Source: Agapanthus africanus
Lineage: Eukaryota; Streptophyta; Magnoliopsida; Asparagales; Amaryllidaceae
Direction of reading: 5' to 3'
Length of the DNA: 64,000 nucleotides
NCBI GenBank assembly: GCA_030015575.1
Contig: JASDDO010000016.1
Coordinates: 177,256,815-177,320,814, forward strand
Shown: positions 20,544 to 32,429 of the stretch, piece by piece
How the letters are laid out: each line of letters opens with the position of its first letter
Position numbering within the stretch: position 1 is the first letter of the stretch
The notes under the pieces: model-generated
What the model saw: only the letters and a program-made list of their open reading frames with translations
What the model was told of the DNA's origin: nothing
Databases searched by the model: none
Program-made: the position numbers and the translations under genes

Positions 20544-23069
20544 GGAGCCAAGAAAAGAAGAGAAGGGGACCTTTGGACCTTTTCTTTTGATACACAGAGA
20601 GAGAGAGATATAGAGCCTTTGATTCTCTGCAAAAGAAAAACCTTAGGTAAGAAAAGAAAAGGGAGCTTCAAAAGAGAATTTAATTCTCAAAAGAGTTTAA
20701 CACTCATATAAAGAAAAGAACTTAGTTCTTTCTCTGGTGGAGGATCTGCAAAGTGCACATCTCCCCATGAATTGAGAATTTAATTCTCATTGGGTCGAGA
20801 TCCTGCCATGCAGATCTAAAACACAGAGGAGGAACTGAGTTTTGAGAACTTAATTCTCACAAAATGATAGGAATTCATTTCCTTTGAGATAAAATTAGGG
20901 TTTAACCCTATGTTATGGGAATTTAATTCCTTCAGAATGAACAGAACTAGGGTTTAACCCTAATTGAGAACATAATTCTCTCAAACTCACAGGAATTTAA
21001 TTTCCTTAAGAAAAGAAATTAGGGTTTAACCCTATTTAAGAATATAATTCTTAAGAAGAAAACGGGAATTTAATTCCTCTAAAGTTTGTTGTTAGGGTTT
21101 TAACCCTATGAAGAATTTAATTCTTAAAAGATGAACAGATCTTTAAAACATGCAAAGAACCAGAGTCACGTGCTACCACGTGACCCCTGCAAAGATACAC
21201 AGAAAAGAACTTTGAAGCAAACACCTCACGTGTTACCACGTGACTCCTGCAAAGATCCATAAAAAATAACTTTGAGGCAATGCCTCACGTGCCCCACGTG
21301 ATCTCTAAAGCACACAGAGAAAAGGGCAAAAGGAAACAGAAAAGAGCTCTAAGGCGCCCTCACGTGTCAACACGTGACCCCTAATGAACATTCTAACAGA
21401 TCGAAGCGTGAGCCCCCATCACGTGCCCACACGTGATGGCTTTCAGAATCAAAAGTGTTAAACACTTATCTGTAGAACAAAATGAAAGGAAACAGGGCAC
21501 TCTCACGTGCCACCACATGATCCCTTGGCTGAAGCTCTAGCAGATAAACGCCTAAATTCCCATCACGTGATAGCACGTGATACTTCAAAGTATTCAAGAC
21601 TTTTGACTGAATAAAATAAGGGGAATTAGGGCGCTCTCACGTGTCCGCACGTGACCCCTCTCTCCTTAGTGTTTAACACTAGTCTGGAGATTTTGTCCCC
21701 GGTGTTTAACACTGATTTGCTTAGTGTTTAACACTAATTTGAAAACTCTGTTCCCAGTGTTCAACACTGATTATCTTTTAGTGTTTAACACTAACTTGTT
21801 AATCTTATTCCCAGTGTTCAACACTGTTGGTCTCTAGTGTTTAACACTAGCTTTAGCCCAGTTGGCTAAGTTTCCAGAGGCAAAGCCTCTCCTTCAATGA
21901 ACCAACAGAGGGCCAATATCCCAAACATGATTGGACTTAGCCCAAGCTGGCCATAAGTCCTCAATTCAAACTTAACTGGGCCAATAGGCTCATAATATAA
22001 TAATTGATCTTAGTATCCAACTTGGACTACAGGTCACTTAATCTACCTTGGTTTAAGGGTACATCTCTTCACTCCTTTGATACTTGGCGTTGTAATTCCT
22101 CAACGTCTTCAAAGAGACGGCGGGTCCCGATGACCACACATTGATACGGACTGTGGGGTCCTTAAACTCATGGACTATGAGGTCCTTAACCTTGACCGGA
22201 ATGTCTTAAAACTAACAACGGACTATGACGTCCTTAACCTTGACCGTAATGTCTTAAAACTAAACGCCGGACTGTGGGGTCCTTAAAACCACGGACTATG
22301 AGGTCCTTAACCTTGACCGGAATGTCTTAAAACTAACAACGGACTATGACGTCCTTAACCTTGACCGTGATGTCTTAAAACTAATATCGGACTGTGGAGT
22401 CCTTAAATCCACGGACTACGACGTCCTTAACCTTGACCGCAACGTCTTAAAACTAACAATGGACCGCAATGTCCTTAAACTACCTATTGACCGCAATGTC
22501 ACTAAACTAAATAACAGGGCTCCCCTAATCGCTCTCTTGTCGGATCTAAACGATCCCGTTAAGTTGATCTTAGTCTAAAACTAGACTAACGTATCCTTAA
22601 CAAACGTTTAAGTCGATTTTAGTCTCAAATGAGGCTAACGTATCCTTAAACACAACCCCCAAACCCAAATCTAAGATAATACGGATTTGGACTAGTCCAC
22701 GCCCTACGGGCGACGACATAACTCAGTCTCCGTATACAATCCATGGGCAACCGAACACGAATCAAACACACACGACACGAAGTGATCATCTGGAGAAGGA
22801 GAAAGTTGTTACCGCAATGCGGTAGCGTAATTAACTGCAGGGGCTTGCGCCTGCAGGGAAGAGCGTCCCCATAATCAAAAACCCCTCAAGCGAGGGGGAA
22901 TCTGACGAAGTCTGCTACATCGGACGCATCCGTTTAAACCTTCGACACACGGTGTCATAAATCAACTTGGCATCCTCAGAGAGGTGGACGGATAGCACTA
23001 ATTAGCATCTGCCCCGAATCTCAGGCAAGACGTCCATGTCTTGGCCGCCATTCGGAGGGGAACAGATTC

Positions 23070-23088
23070 TGGCACGCCCGGTGGGACC
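23070..23088 (+). other. Tat primer-binding site
   Basis: TGGCACGCCCGGTGGGACC, five bases after the LTR end. It starts TGG as expected for pairing to a tRNA CCA end. I do not assign the tRNA. Confidence 0.75.
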
Positions 23089-23217
23089 TTTTCCTCTTTC
23101 CACTCCACACTTCGTGTGTCGTGATTCGCGAACCAATCGCGGTTTGCTAATGGTTGCCCTTGAGTTTCGAAGTACTAAGACTTGGTGTTTCGTTTGCTGC
23201 AGAAAGCAAAAGGATCA

Positions 23218-26200
23218 ATGGCTGGCAACTGCTCGAACTGCTTCAACTGCAAATGCAACCGACGCTCCGCCTCACCTGGAGGTGTAGCATATGGACCGCA
23301 AGCTGCTTCCCTATTCACTATGCCTGTGGAGCAAGTGACTCAAGCTACCACCGGTCTATTCTTTGGGACCTTGCTCCCGCCGGTGAACATTAACATCCCA
23401 ATGCCCGTACCGGAAGCGTCGAAGAAGTCGGTCTTTGATCGACTTGCTACTCCCACGGCCCCTCTCAGCGGGTCGTCCAACTCCTCGGTCTTCACCAGAC
23501 TGAGCCTGAACTCCAAAGGGCCCGCCAAAAAGCCCATGATACCTGAGAAGGCCATCCTAAAGAAGACAGATGCTCTCGAAGTCTTCAAGGCGGCTTCTAC
23601 TGCCAAAGAGTCGGTCTTAGTAAGACTGGCTGTCCCAGCTCCCGCTCCGGTTCGAAGGTCTGTCTTTGACAGATTGGATACCGCCACTCAAAAGACGTCA
23701 GTCTTCAAGAGGCTGACACCGGCAGCAGACCCTCCCCAGAACAGGGGGCAAGACGAAGTCGTCGCTGAACCAATCCCAACAACCCGTCATGCCCGACGTC
23801 GCCACTGGCGCCGGATAAGGAAGACTGGGGGAAACTCCCCCTCCGGACTAACTCCACCAGCTCCAACGGTGGAAATTGAGGCTGATGTTCCAACCGGGAA
23901 CAGCTTCGAGCTATTAAACAGGGTTCGCAGAAATTCGTCAACTGCGGTTCTCAAAAGATCCCCTCCACCTGCGAAGAATGTTATAGAGACAAAGCCGGAG
24001 CAGCCTCCTCAACGGCTATCCTCCAAAATTTATAAAGTCTGGCGGAAGGTTCAAGACTCGGTAATTGACCAAGAGCAATCTCGTCAACAGAAAAGGGCGA
24101 AGGTGCAGGAAGAAAAGAACCGTCACGTCAAACAACAAAGGATGACAACCGCTTGGGTGCCCGCTGCAACGGCTCCCTCCACGTCGACTACTCAAAAGAG
24201 AAGAAGGCCGGAGAAAGTCCCCACTCCTGCAGCAAATGTCAAGGACAATAAGCCTAAACGCCCTAAGTCTGGGGGCATGATGGTGCATACGGTATACATG
24301 GCGTTAGGAAAAGAGGACAGCCGTGCATCCACGGGTCATAGACCGCTTACACGGTCAGTGACCAAAGCTCAGGAGCAACAGCAGAAGCTCCAGGAAATGA
24401 TGAACGCGATGGCCGCACTCACTGGGCCAAAAGAAAGCCCGGAAGCGTCATCTGATCAACGCCAGGAGCGAGAAACTGACGCTGAATTCCTTCGTAGGAT
24501 ATTGGAGAAGAAGGATAAAGAGGCTGCTGAAAAAGCAGCCAATATACAGCGAATGGCCCTCCTGTTCCAGGACATGGTGGGAATGATGATCCAACAAGAT
24601 TCTCCTTCTGAAGATCCTCCAATCGTTCTTGAAGACGACAGGGGAGAAACGTCAAATCCTCCACCGGCTCTTTCAACGGCCAGAGAGGAGACAATTTCCA
24701 AGGCTAACCTGGACCAATACATAGCCCAACAGATACGAGTTCACCAGGCAACGGAGGCAGCCGGTCAAGTTGTCAGAACAGGGCGACCATATCCGAGCTG
24801 GTATGACCAGATCAAGTACCCGCCGGGCTATACAATACCGAAATTTCATGTCTATAAGGGGACCGGCAATCCCCACCAGCATGTCGCCCAGTTCAGGGCG
24901 CTTTGCGGCAACACCGGCGGCGACGATAAGCTCTTGCTTCGCCAGTTCGTCGGTAGCTTGTCAGAAATGGTGTTCGAGTGGTACTCTGAGCTCCCAAACG
25001 ACTCTATTAAAACATTTGCGGAGATGGAGCTGCTGTTTACCCAACGTTTCGCAAGTGCCAGCGAACGCACTCCGATAACGGCATTAATTAATGCCAGGGT
25101 GAAACCAGGTGAGACGTGGGTCCAGTACACTATACGCTGGCGAAACTTGTAGTCGAAATGCGAACAACGCATTGAGGAGGCGCCTGCGGTGGGCATGTTC
25201 GTGGGTACCCTAGATCCTCATGCAACTATCTCACAGTTCATGATGTTTTTTAAGCCAACCATGTTCCAGGCTTTGATCGACAAGTTGGCCCAGATGGACC
25301 AGATGGGTCACAGACCGTCTCCCCCGAAGCCAGAACCTCGGAATGACAAGGGTAAAGGGAAGGCAACCTTCGTTGCGAACGCTCAGCAGCAACCCAGTGC
25401 CCCAAAGCTGGCGGATCAGCTAGAAGAAAGACGGCGGTATTACAATGAGAAAATGAAGCGCTACTCATTCCCGCGGGATAAGACGAAGAGGCTATTCGAG
25501 CTGGCAATACGCAACAGGCTTATCAACTTGCCAAACCCAAGGCGACAGCCGTAACCCAGTGAGGTGAATAACCCCAACTACTGCCCTTACCATCAAATGG
25601 TAAGCCATCCGATTGAGGATTGCTTCGTCTTCAAAGGATGGATTGAAGATCAATATCTACAGGGCAAGTTTGCGCTGTCCGAGAAGTGGAAGGTGAACCC
25701 GCCACAACCTCACACTGCTAAGAAGACGGACACACCGGGGGCAACTTGTTCCTTCATTGAAGAAGCTCCATGGGAAATCGTGCTTTCAGCAAAAACCAAG
25801 AGGATGCTGAACGATCTTAAAACATGCCCGGCGATCAGGTGGAAGAACCCGCTGGAACCCCAGATCATTGAAGGGATGCTGAAGCCGTGCCCAACTCCGA
25901 AGATCAGTGGTGATGGCCCGAGCACTCACAAACAGCCGTCGAAATCTTCAAAGAAAAAGAAGAAGAAAGCTAAGAAGCCCGTGAAGCCTGGCAACAAGCG
26001 CACAGACTTACAGAAACAGATCGACGTGCTGGAGGAGTACAATCAAAAGGCGCGGACTCCCATCACACTCCAAGAGTTCCTCAACCACGTCTTTCAGGAG
26101 GAAGATAATGGAGAAATCTCGTCGGATGAATCCGAGGGATATGTGGCGAGTTGTCATGTGATCTCCCACTCGTTTACGGACGATGAAAAAACTCCTGGCA

Positions 26201-26860
26201 CTAAGAAACTGGCGGCAGAACCTGAACCGGAGCTTGTGTGGCCAACAGACGAAATGATCGACTCCTTTCTAGATGAGATTCGTTTGAAAAGTAAAGCCGA
26301 CCAGGAGCGTGAGATGGCCGCATCAGAAGGAGCCAACGCAGGCGATTAAACGAAAGAGTTGAGGTACTCCCGCCAGATCGAAAGGCACCTGACGCGGATA
26401 AAAACATATTCGAGACGAGGAAAAGGTTTGCCAAAGCCATGTCGATGGGAATGAAACTACCACCCTCGGAAGAAAACACGCTCGATGGGGCGGAGTGGCA
26501 CCCTAATTACTGCTCATATCATCGGAAGATTTCACACCCCACTGAGGAGTGCGACGCTTTTAAGACATGGTCGCAGGGATATGTTGCTCATCGGCAACAT
26601 TTTAAGCGAATGAAATGCAGAACTCATCGGGAGCAAAGAAGTACGACCGAAGGACACAAAAGAACTACCGGTAACTGTTACACGGTCAACGTCGGGGGAT
26701 CGCAAGTGCACACATTCAGAGCGATTCTGACGAGGAAATGGCTCTTAGCCCCCTCTTTAAAGAGTCCACCCGGGAAAAGAGGAAGAACCAGAAGCCTGCG
26801 AAAACATTCAGCTGCGCAATCGCATGCTTCCGGAAAAGAATCTCGGACCCGCAACTAGAA
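23218..26860 (+). pseudogene. Tat gag (interrupted by in-frame stops and a frameshift)
   Basis: Start chosen at ATG 23218 (MAGNCSN); an earlier in-frame Met at 23182 lies in leader sequence. N-terminal residues are Cys-rich (CSNCFNCKC), then five SVFxRL-like repeats (about 23425-23720), a basic region, and a retrotransposon gag core near 24830-25150 (FHVYKGTGNPHQHVAQFRAL, EWYSELP, TWVQYTIRWRNL). A TAG at 25150-25152 and a TAA at 25552-25554 interrupt the same frame. A CHHC knuckle CPYHQMVSHPIEDC (about 25582) and, after a frameshift near 26345, a second one CSYHRKISHPTEEC (about 26511) follow. The long basic linkers (KKKKKKAKK) fit nucleic acid binding. Confidence 0.85.
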
Positions 26861-27471
26861 AAGATAAGGGAAAGGAAAAGGTCGCTGAGGATATCACCTT
26901 AGATGACCAAGTTATGAAAGAGCTGACTGCCAAGGACCCGCCTAAGAAGAGTAAGGTGGACTACAACATCCTAGCGCACCTGAGGAAGCTACCCTCGTAG
27001 CTCAGCATTCTCGACGCCCTCCTATTATCAAAGGAAGCGAGAGATTCATTAATCAAGGCGCTACAAGAGCCCGAACAATTCCAAGCCTTCCTCGCTGAAG
27101 AAAGGATGAAGGATGAACCGGAAGAAGTGCACACGGCCGATATCACTTTCGGTGACGAAGACCTGCTCCTTGGGACGTGCGACCACAACCGTCCCCTATA
27201 CGTCTCTGGATATTGCCACGATATAAAGATAGGCAAAATCTTGGTTGACAATGGGTCTTCCGTTAATCTCCTCAACGTGCGGGTGTTAAAGGAAATTTGC
27301 ATGAGCGTCCAGCACCTTGCTCGGGACAAGATCACCATCTCCGTGTTCGACTCCCAATCATCAAGAACTCTTGGGTCTGTGATATTGACGCTACGCTTTG
27401 GGCTAATCGTCATGGACATTAAGTTTCACGTCATAGATGCCAAGACATGTTACAATGCTCTGCTCGGCTGA
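26861..27471 (+). pseudogene. Tat aspartic protease
   Basis: The gag frame resumes near 26860. A TAG at 26998-27000 interrupts the segment between YNILAHLRKL and LSILDALLLS. The protease core is ILVDNGSSVNLL with the catalytic Asp at 27247-27249 (DNG instead of DTG/DSG, common in plant Tat elements), then FHVIDAKTCYNALLG, and a TGA at 27469-27471 where this family normally has Arg before PWLH. The stop fits a C-to-T change at a CpG (CGA to TGA). Confidence 0.87.
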
Positions 27472-30400
27472 CCTTGGTTACACGAGTACAACATCATCCC
27501 TTCTACGCAACATCAGTGTATGAAGTATTTCAAGGATGGTCTCGAGTATACCGTAACAGGTGAGCTAAACCCATTCTCCGTGAACGAAGTCCGCAAATAC
27601 GAAGATGCAAAGTACTTTTTGCCAGATTTCGAGGATACAGAGAGATGTCGCAAACCGGAGAACAAAGCCGCTGCCACCATTCCTGTTTTCGGGAGTGATA
27701 CCGAAGAAGAAGAAGAGATAGTTTACTCTGGGCCATCTCGACGCAACGACCCGGGACCATCCGCCCCCATATTGATCTTCGAAAGTGACTCGGAAGATGA
27801 GGTTAATGTTGTGTTCTCCAGTCGGCCGCCAATACAAGAATTCCCTGGTGATGATCAGAGTTTGCAAATCACCATGATTCCGCGGGAGCACTACAAAGAT
27901 CTTGACATGCTTGAAGCTCACAACGTGCAAGACCTACAGACGTTTTACGTCCCTCCCAAGCGAAAAGGCGAAAGGGCGATCCTATTCTATCGTTCCTCGG
28001 AAACAAGAGTGGAGAAAGAGATCTGGTATGGCGCGGATTCTACACTTGATAAGCTTCAACCCATCCGTTTGCCCAGATATTACACAAACGGATTGAAAAG
28101 GCTATTGAAGCGCCAAGGGGTACCCTTAAAACAGACTACTCGACAAGCTCGATTCTATAACAGGATTTGGGATGTCCCTGGGACTCAGCGCAAATTGCCC
28201 AATGGGAGAATGGAAACACTTGGGCTTGGATACGTGAGAGCTGGGAAACGGGAACGGGTCCACGGTAGCTACGCCATATATAATTTCGATGAAGAAGAGG
28301 ATGCCCTGTCAGGAAATGCCAACCCCTCATCAAAACTAGATCCCGCGATCGAAGTGCCAAGTCCGTCATTTAAAGAACGAATGGACAAGCTTATCACGAA
28401 AGCGGGTCAAAAAGCTCGGGATGACCATAATCGGGAGATGGCCATCTACGAGAAAGCCAGGATGCAACGTCTTCTTCAACAGGCTGCCAAAGACGAAAAT
28501 ACTCCTCCCTGTCAACCTCTTGTGCAAAAGGCTCGACGCAGAGGTAGAAACAAGTCAAAGAGAAGAAAAGGCGTTCGACAGCGACAAAGCAGGACCGAGA
28601 AGTCACACGATCGGAAATCGAGCGGTCCAGATTTGTCCCTTATGAAAAAGATGAGTCAGGCATACTCTTTTCCTCAGAATAAAACACGGAAGATACTTGA
28701 CCTCGCTTTAAATCATCAAATGATTACACTTCCGAAGTCTAAACACCCTGAGCAAGCTAATGAGGTCTCTCATCCGGGTTATTGCTCTTATCACCGAGCT
28801 ATAGGACACCCTATCGAAGACTGCTTCACCATCAAGAACTGGGTCGAAGATCAGTATCAGCTCGGCAAGTTCGCTCTATCTGACAGCTGGAGGGTAACGC
28901 CGCCACAGAAGCATGAACCCAAAGCCATGAGAGCAGAACCAGGTCCACATCGGTCTTGGAAGCGGGCTCGTACTTGTCATATGATAATAATATTAAAAGA
29001 AGAATCTGAGAATGTCGATGACCTCCCTTGGTTCTGCGAAAACAATGGTGATGAGGTGATCTCAGAGTTTCCACCGGCGCCCAAAGAGCTGGAAGATGGA
29101 ATACACACTACTGCAGATAACCTCAAGAAGATTGATTTGGGAACGACAAGTGACTCAAGGCCTACGTTTGTCAGCGAGTTGCTATCTGAAGAAAGGGTGG
29201 CCGTGTTAAAAGACGTGCTTATGCAGCATAGAGATTGCTTCGCATGGAACTATTCTGAAATGCCAGGACTAGACCCAGAAATTACTGTGCATAAATTGGC
29301 AATATCCCCAGACATCAAGCCAGTCAAACAGGCGCCGAGAAGAATGCGGCTCGAGCTTGAAATGAGCATCAACGCCGAAGTCAAGAAGCTGATCGATTCT
29401 GGGTTTATCCAGGAAGTTCAATATCCTAACTGGATCGCCAACATCGTCCCGGTAATGAAGAAAAATGGGACAGTGCGCATATGCGTGGATTTCCGGGATC
29501 TCAATAAAGCTTGCCCGAAGGACGATTTCCCAGTACCGGTAACCGAGCTGATGATAGATAACACGTCAGCTCATGAGGTTTTCTCTTTCATAGACGGCTC
29601 ATCAGGGTACAATCAGATAAAGATGCACCCCGAAGACCAGAAGCATACCGCTTTTCGGACCCCTCTGGGAATATTCTGCTACAAGGTGATGCCCTTCGGT
29701 CTAAAGAACGCCGGTGCCACCTATCAAAGGGCCATGACGAAGATCTTTGATGACCTCATACATGAAATCGTCGAATGCTATATCGACGACCTCGTCGTGA
29801 AAAGCAAATCATACGAGGAACATCTCGAGCATCTAAAGACTGTATTTCAATGCCTTCGGCAATACAACTTGAAGATGAACCCTCTCAAATGCGCGTTCGG
29901 GGTGTCCTCAGGCAAATTCCTAGGATTCATTGTCCGGCACCGAGGCATTGAGATAGATCCGTCGAAGATCAAGGCGATCATGGAAATGCCACCGCCAAGG
30001 ACTCTCAAACAATTGCGGTCTCTCCAGGGGAAGCTCGCGTACATCCGGCGATTTATAGCCAACCTTTCAGGCAAATGCCGCCCGTACAGTCACCTGATGA
30101 AGAAGGGAACCCCGTTCGTCTGGGACCAAAAATACCAAACCGCGCTAGACGAGATCAAGCAATACCTGCAGAACCCGCCAGTGTTGGCTGCTCCGGTCAA
30201 GGGAAAGCCCCTCATTCTCTATACAACCGCCCTCGAAGGTTCCTTAAGCGCATTATGGGCGCAAGAGAACGATCAAAGGAAAGAAAGAACACTCTACTAT
30301 TTAAGTCGAGTTCTACTGGGGGCAGAAAGCAACTACTCCCCCATTGAAAAACACTGCCTGGCGTTGATCTTTGCGATAGCCAAGCTCAGGCACTATGCGT

Positions 30401-31460
30401 TGGCGCATGAAGTCCGTCTCATATCGAAGGTGGACCCCCTTAAGTATCTAATGTCGAAAGCCATACTGACAGGTCGACTCGCTAAATGGGCCCTGCTCTT
30501 GATGGAATTCTCGATAACATATCAGCCTCTCAAGGCAGTGAAAGGCCAGGCCATCGCCGACTTCCTCGCTGAGCATCCGATACCGGCCGATTCCCCTCTG
30601 AATTGCGAACTGCCAGACGAACACGCGTTTGATGCGATCGACGGTGGTAATATCCGATGGGAGCTCTATTTCGATGGAGCATCTTCCGTGAAGAAGCGCA
30701 AACAAAGCACCCCTATAATCAAATCAGGGGTGGGCCTCATCTTCGTAACTCCACAGGGAGGGATAATGCGCTTTGCTTTCTCCTTGACAGAGCCGAGGAT
30801 GAACAACGAGGCTGAATACGAAGCTTTGATAGCATGCCTCGAGATCGCCATCGACATAGGAATTGAAAACCTCCTTATATACGGAGATTCCCAACTGGTC
30901 ATCAATCAAGTAAACGGCGATTACCAAACATGCAAGCCAGAGCTGGTAAAGTATGGGGAGAGAGTACAGCGACTACTGACTCAAATCCCCTCCTATACCT
31001 TGGAAAGCATACCACGTGCCGAAAATAGCAAAGTGGATGCATTAGCCAAGCTCGCAAAAGAACTGGCTGATGAGAACCTCGATGACGTAAGAATCGTGGT
31101 ACAAAACCGTCGAGTACTTGCCCCTGCAGAAATATCTCCGGAGTCACCCGAAGAAAGGGGAGCAACTGAGCAGACGGCCCTGCAAATAAATAACCAAGAG
31201 AAGGTTGAAGATTGGAGAGAAGTCTTCATAGACAACTTCAAATCCCGTCGGACGCCTAAAGATGCGTCCTCAAGACATCAGCTTGTGAAACGAGCTCTGT
31301 CCTTCGCCTTCGTCAATAATACTCTGTACAAGAGGTCATTTGACTCTCTGTGGTTGAGATGCCTGGGACCTGACGAAGCGAAAAGAGTCGTTCAGGAAGT
31401 TCATGACGGACTCTGCGGTTCTCACCAAGCAGGCCCGAAGATGAAGCTGAAGTCAAACAA
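27472..31460 (+). pseudogene. Tat reverse transcriptase, RNase H and second (archaeal-type) RNase H
   Basis: One open frame of 1321 residues from 27520, in the same frame as gag. The first 350 residues are acidic/basic linker. A third CHHC module (CSYHRAIGHPIEDC, about 28781) lies before RT. RT: VPVMKKNGTVRICVDFRDLN, FIDGSSGYNQIKM, YIDD at 29779-29790. The first RNase H (about 30200-30570) reads LYTTALEGS where the first catalytic Asp is expected, so it may be inactive. The second RNase H (30655-31056) keeps all four acidic positions: YFDGA (Asp at 30673), EAEYEAL, YGDSQLV, KVDALAKLA. The integrase zinc region begins (EVHDGLCGSH) before a frameshift near 31445. Confidence 0.93.
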
Positions 31461-32429
31461 ATGGGCTACTATTGGCCAACGATGATTCAGGACTGCCTCG
31501 AGTATGCGAAGCAATGCCACTCGTGCCAAATCCATGGGGACTTCATCCATCAGCATCCAAATCCACTACATCCAACGGTGGCTAGCTGGCCGTTCGAAAT
31601 GTGGGGGGCTGACATAATCGGCCCCATCGAACCAGCATCATCCAGGGGACATCGTTTCATCCTGGCGACGACTGATTACTTCTCCAAATGGGTAGAAGCA
31701 GTACCTTTAAGGGAAGTGAAGACGGAAAATATTCTCCATTTCTTCAAGGCGCACGTCATCTATCGGTTTGGAACTCCGCGACGGATCATTTCCGATAACG
31801 GGCCAGCCTACAGAAGCCACAAGATTAGTCGCTTCGCTCAGCAACACAACATAGACTGGAGATATTCCTCAGTTTATAATCCACGGGCTAACGGTCTAGC
31901 TGAGGCTTTCAACAAAACCTTGACAAAGATCGTGAAGAAGACGGTATCCCGAAACAAAAAGGACTGGCACGAGAGACTGCAAGAAGCTCTCTGGGCATAT
32001 CGAACTACATTCAAAACGGCCACGAACACAACGCCATATGTGTTGGTATTCGGTACAGAAGCAGTACTCCCCCTCGAGATAGAGTTACCCTCACTACAAG
32101 TGGCGGTCCACTACGAGCTGACGGACGAAGAAAATGCTCATCTTCGGCTTGAGGAGCTTGATGCCCTTGATGAGACCCGGCTCATAGCGCAACAAAATCT
32201 GGAGGCTTACAAAGCAAAGATGACGCGCTCATACGAAAGATTGACTAGGCCGAGGACGTTCCGCCAAGGCGAACTCGTGCTAATGGTCAAAAGACCGATG
32301 ATCCCCAATCGCGCCAAACGGGGAAAATTCGAGTCAAACTATGAAGGCCCGTACATCATAGACAAGTCTACCAGGGTGGAGCGTATCTACTCATGGATAT
32401 GCACGGTGAAAGACCTTTCAGGCCAGTGA
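31461..32429 (+). pseudogene. Tat integrase
   Basis: Continues in the +2 frame after the shift. CHSCQ completes the HHCC zinc region. Catalytic triad: Asp 31611 (WGADIIGPI), Asp 31794 (SDNGPAY), Glu 31902 (NGLAEAF), with exactly 35 residues between the last two. A C-terminal GPYII segment follows, ending at 32429. The core looks functional in sequence; only the frameshift separates it from RT-RNase H. Confidence 0.92.

Larger units (their letters stand above)
19932..23064 (+). repeat. Tat 5' LTR
   Basis: 3133 bp, TGTTCCC...GGGGAACA. Three zones: 19932-20230 and 21160-21655 with paired CACGTG boxes; 20220-21860 with many AT-centred palindromes; 22130-22510 with GGAC-N6-GTCC repeats followed by TCTTAAAAC spacers. 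22700-23040 holds the GCCCTACGGGC and GTATACAATCC words that recur in the 3' region of the element. No coding frame is supported. Confidence 0.93.

Noticed and set aside
20880-21120. Interstitial telomere repeats (AGGGTTTA words)
   Set aside because: They are AGGGTTTAACCCT palindromes spaced apart, not tandem TTTAGGG.
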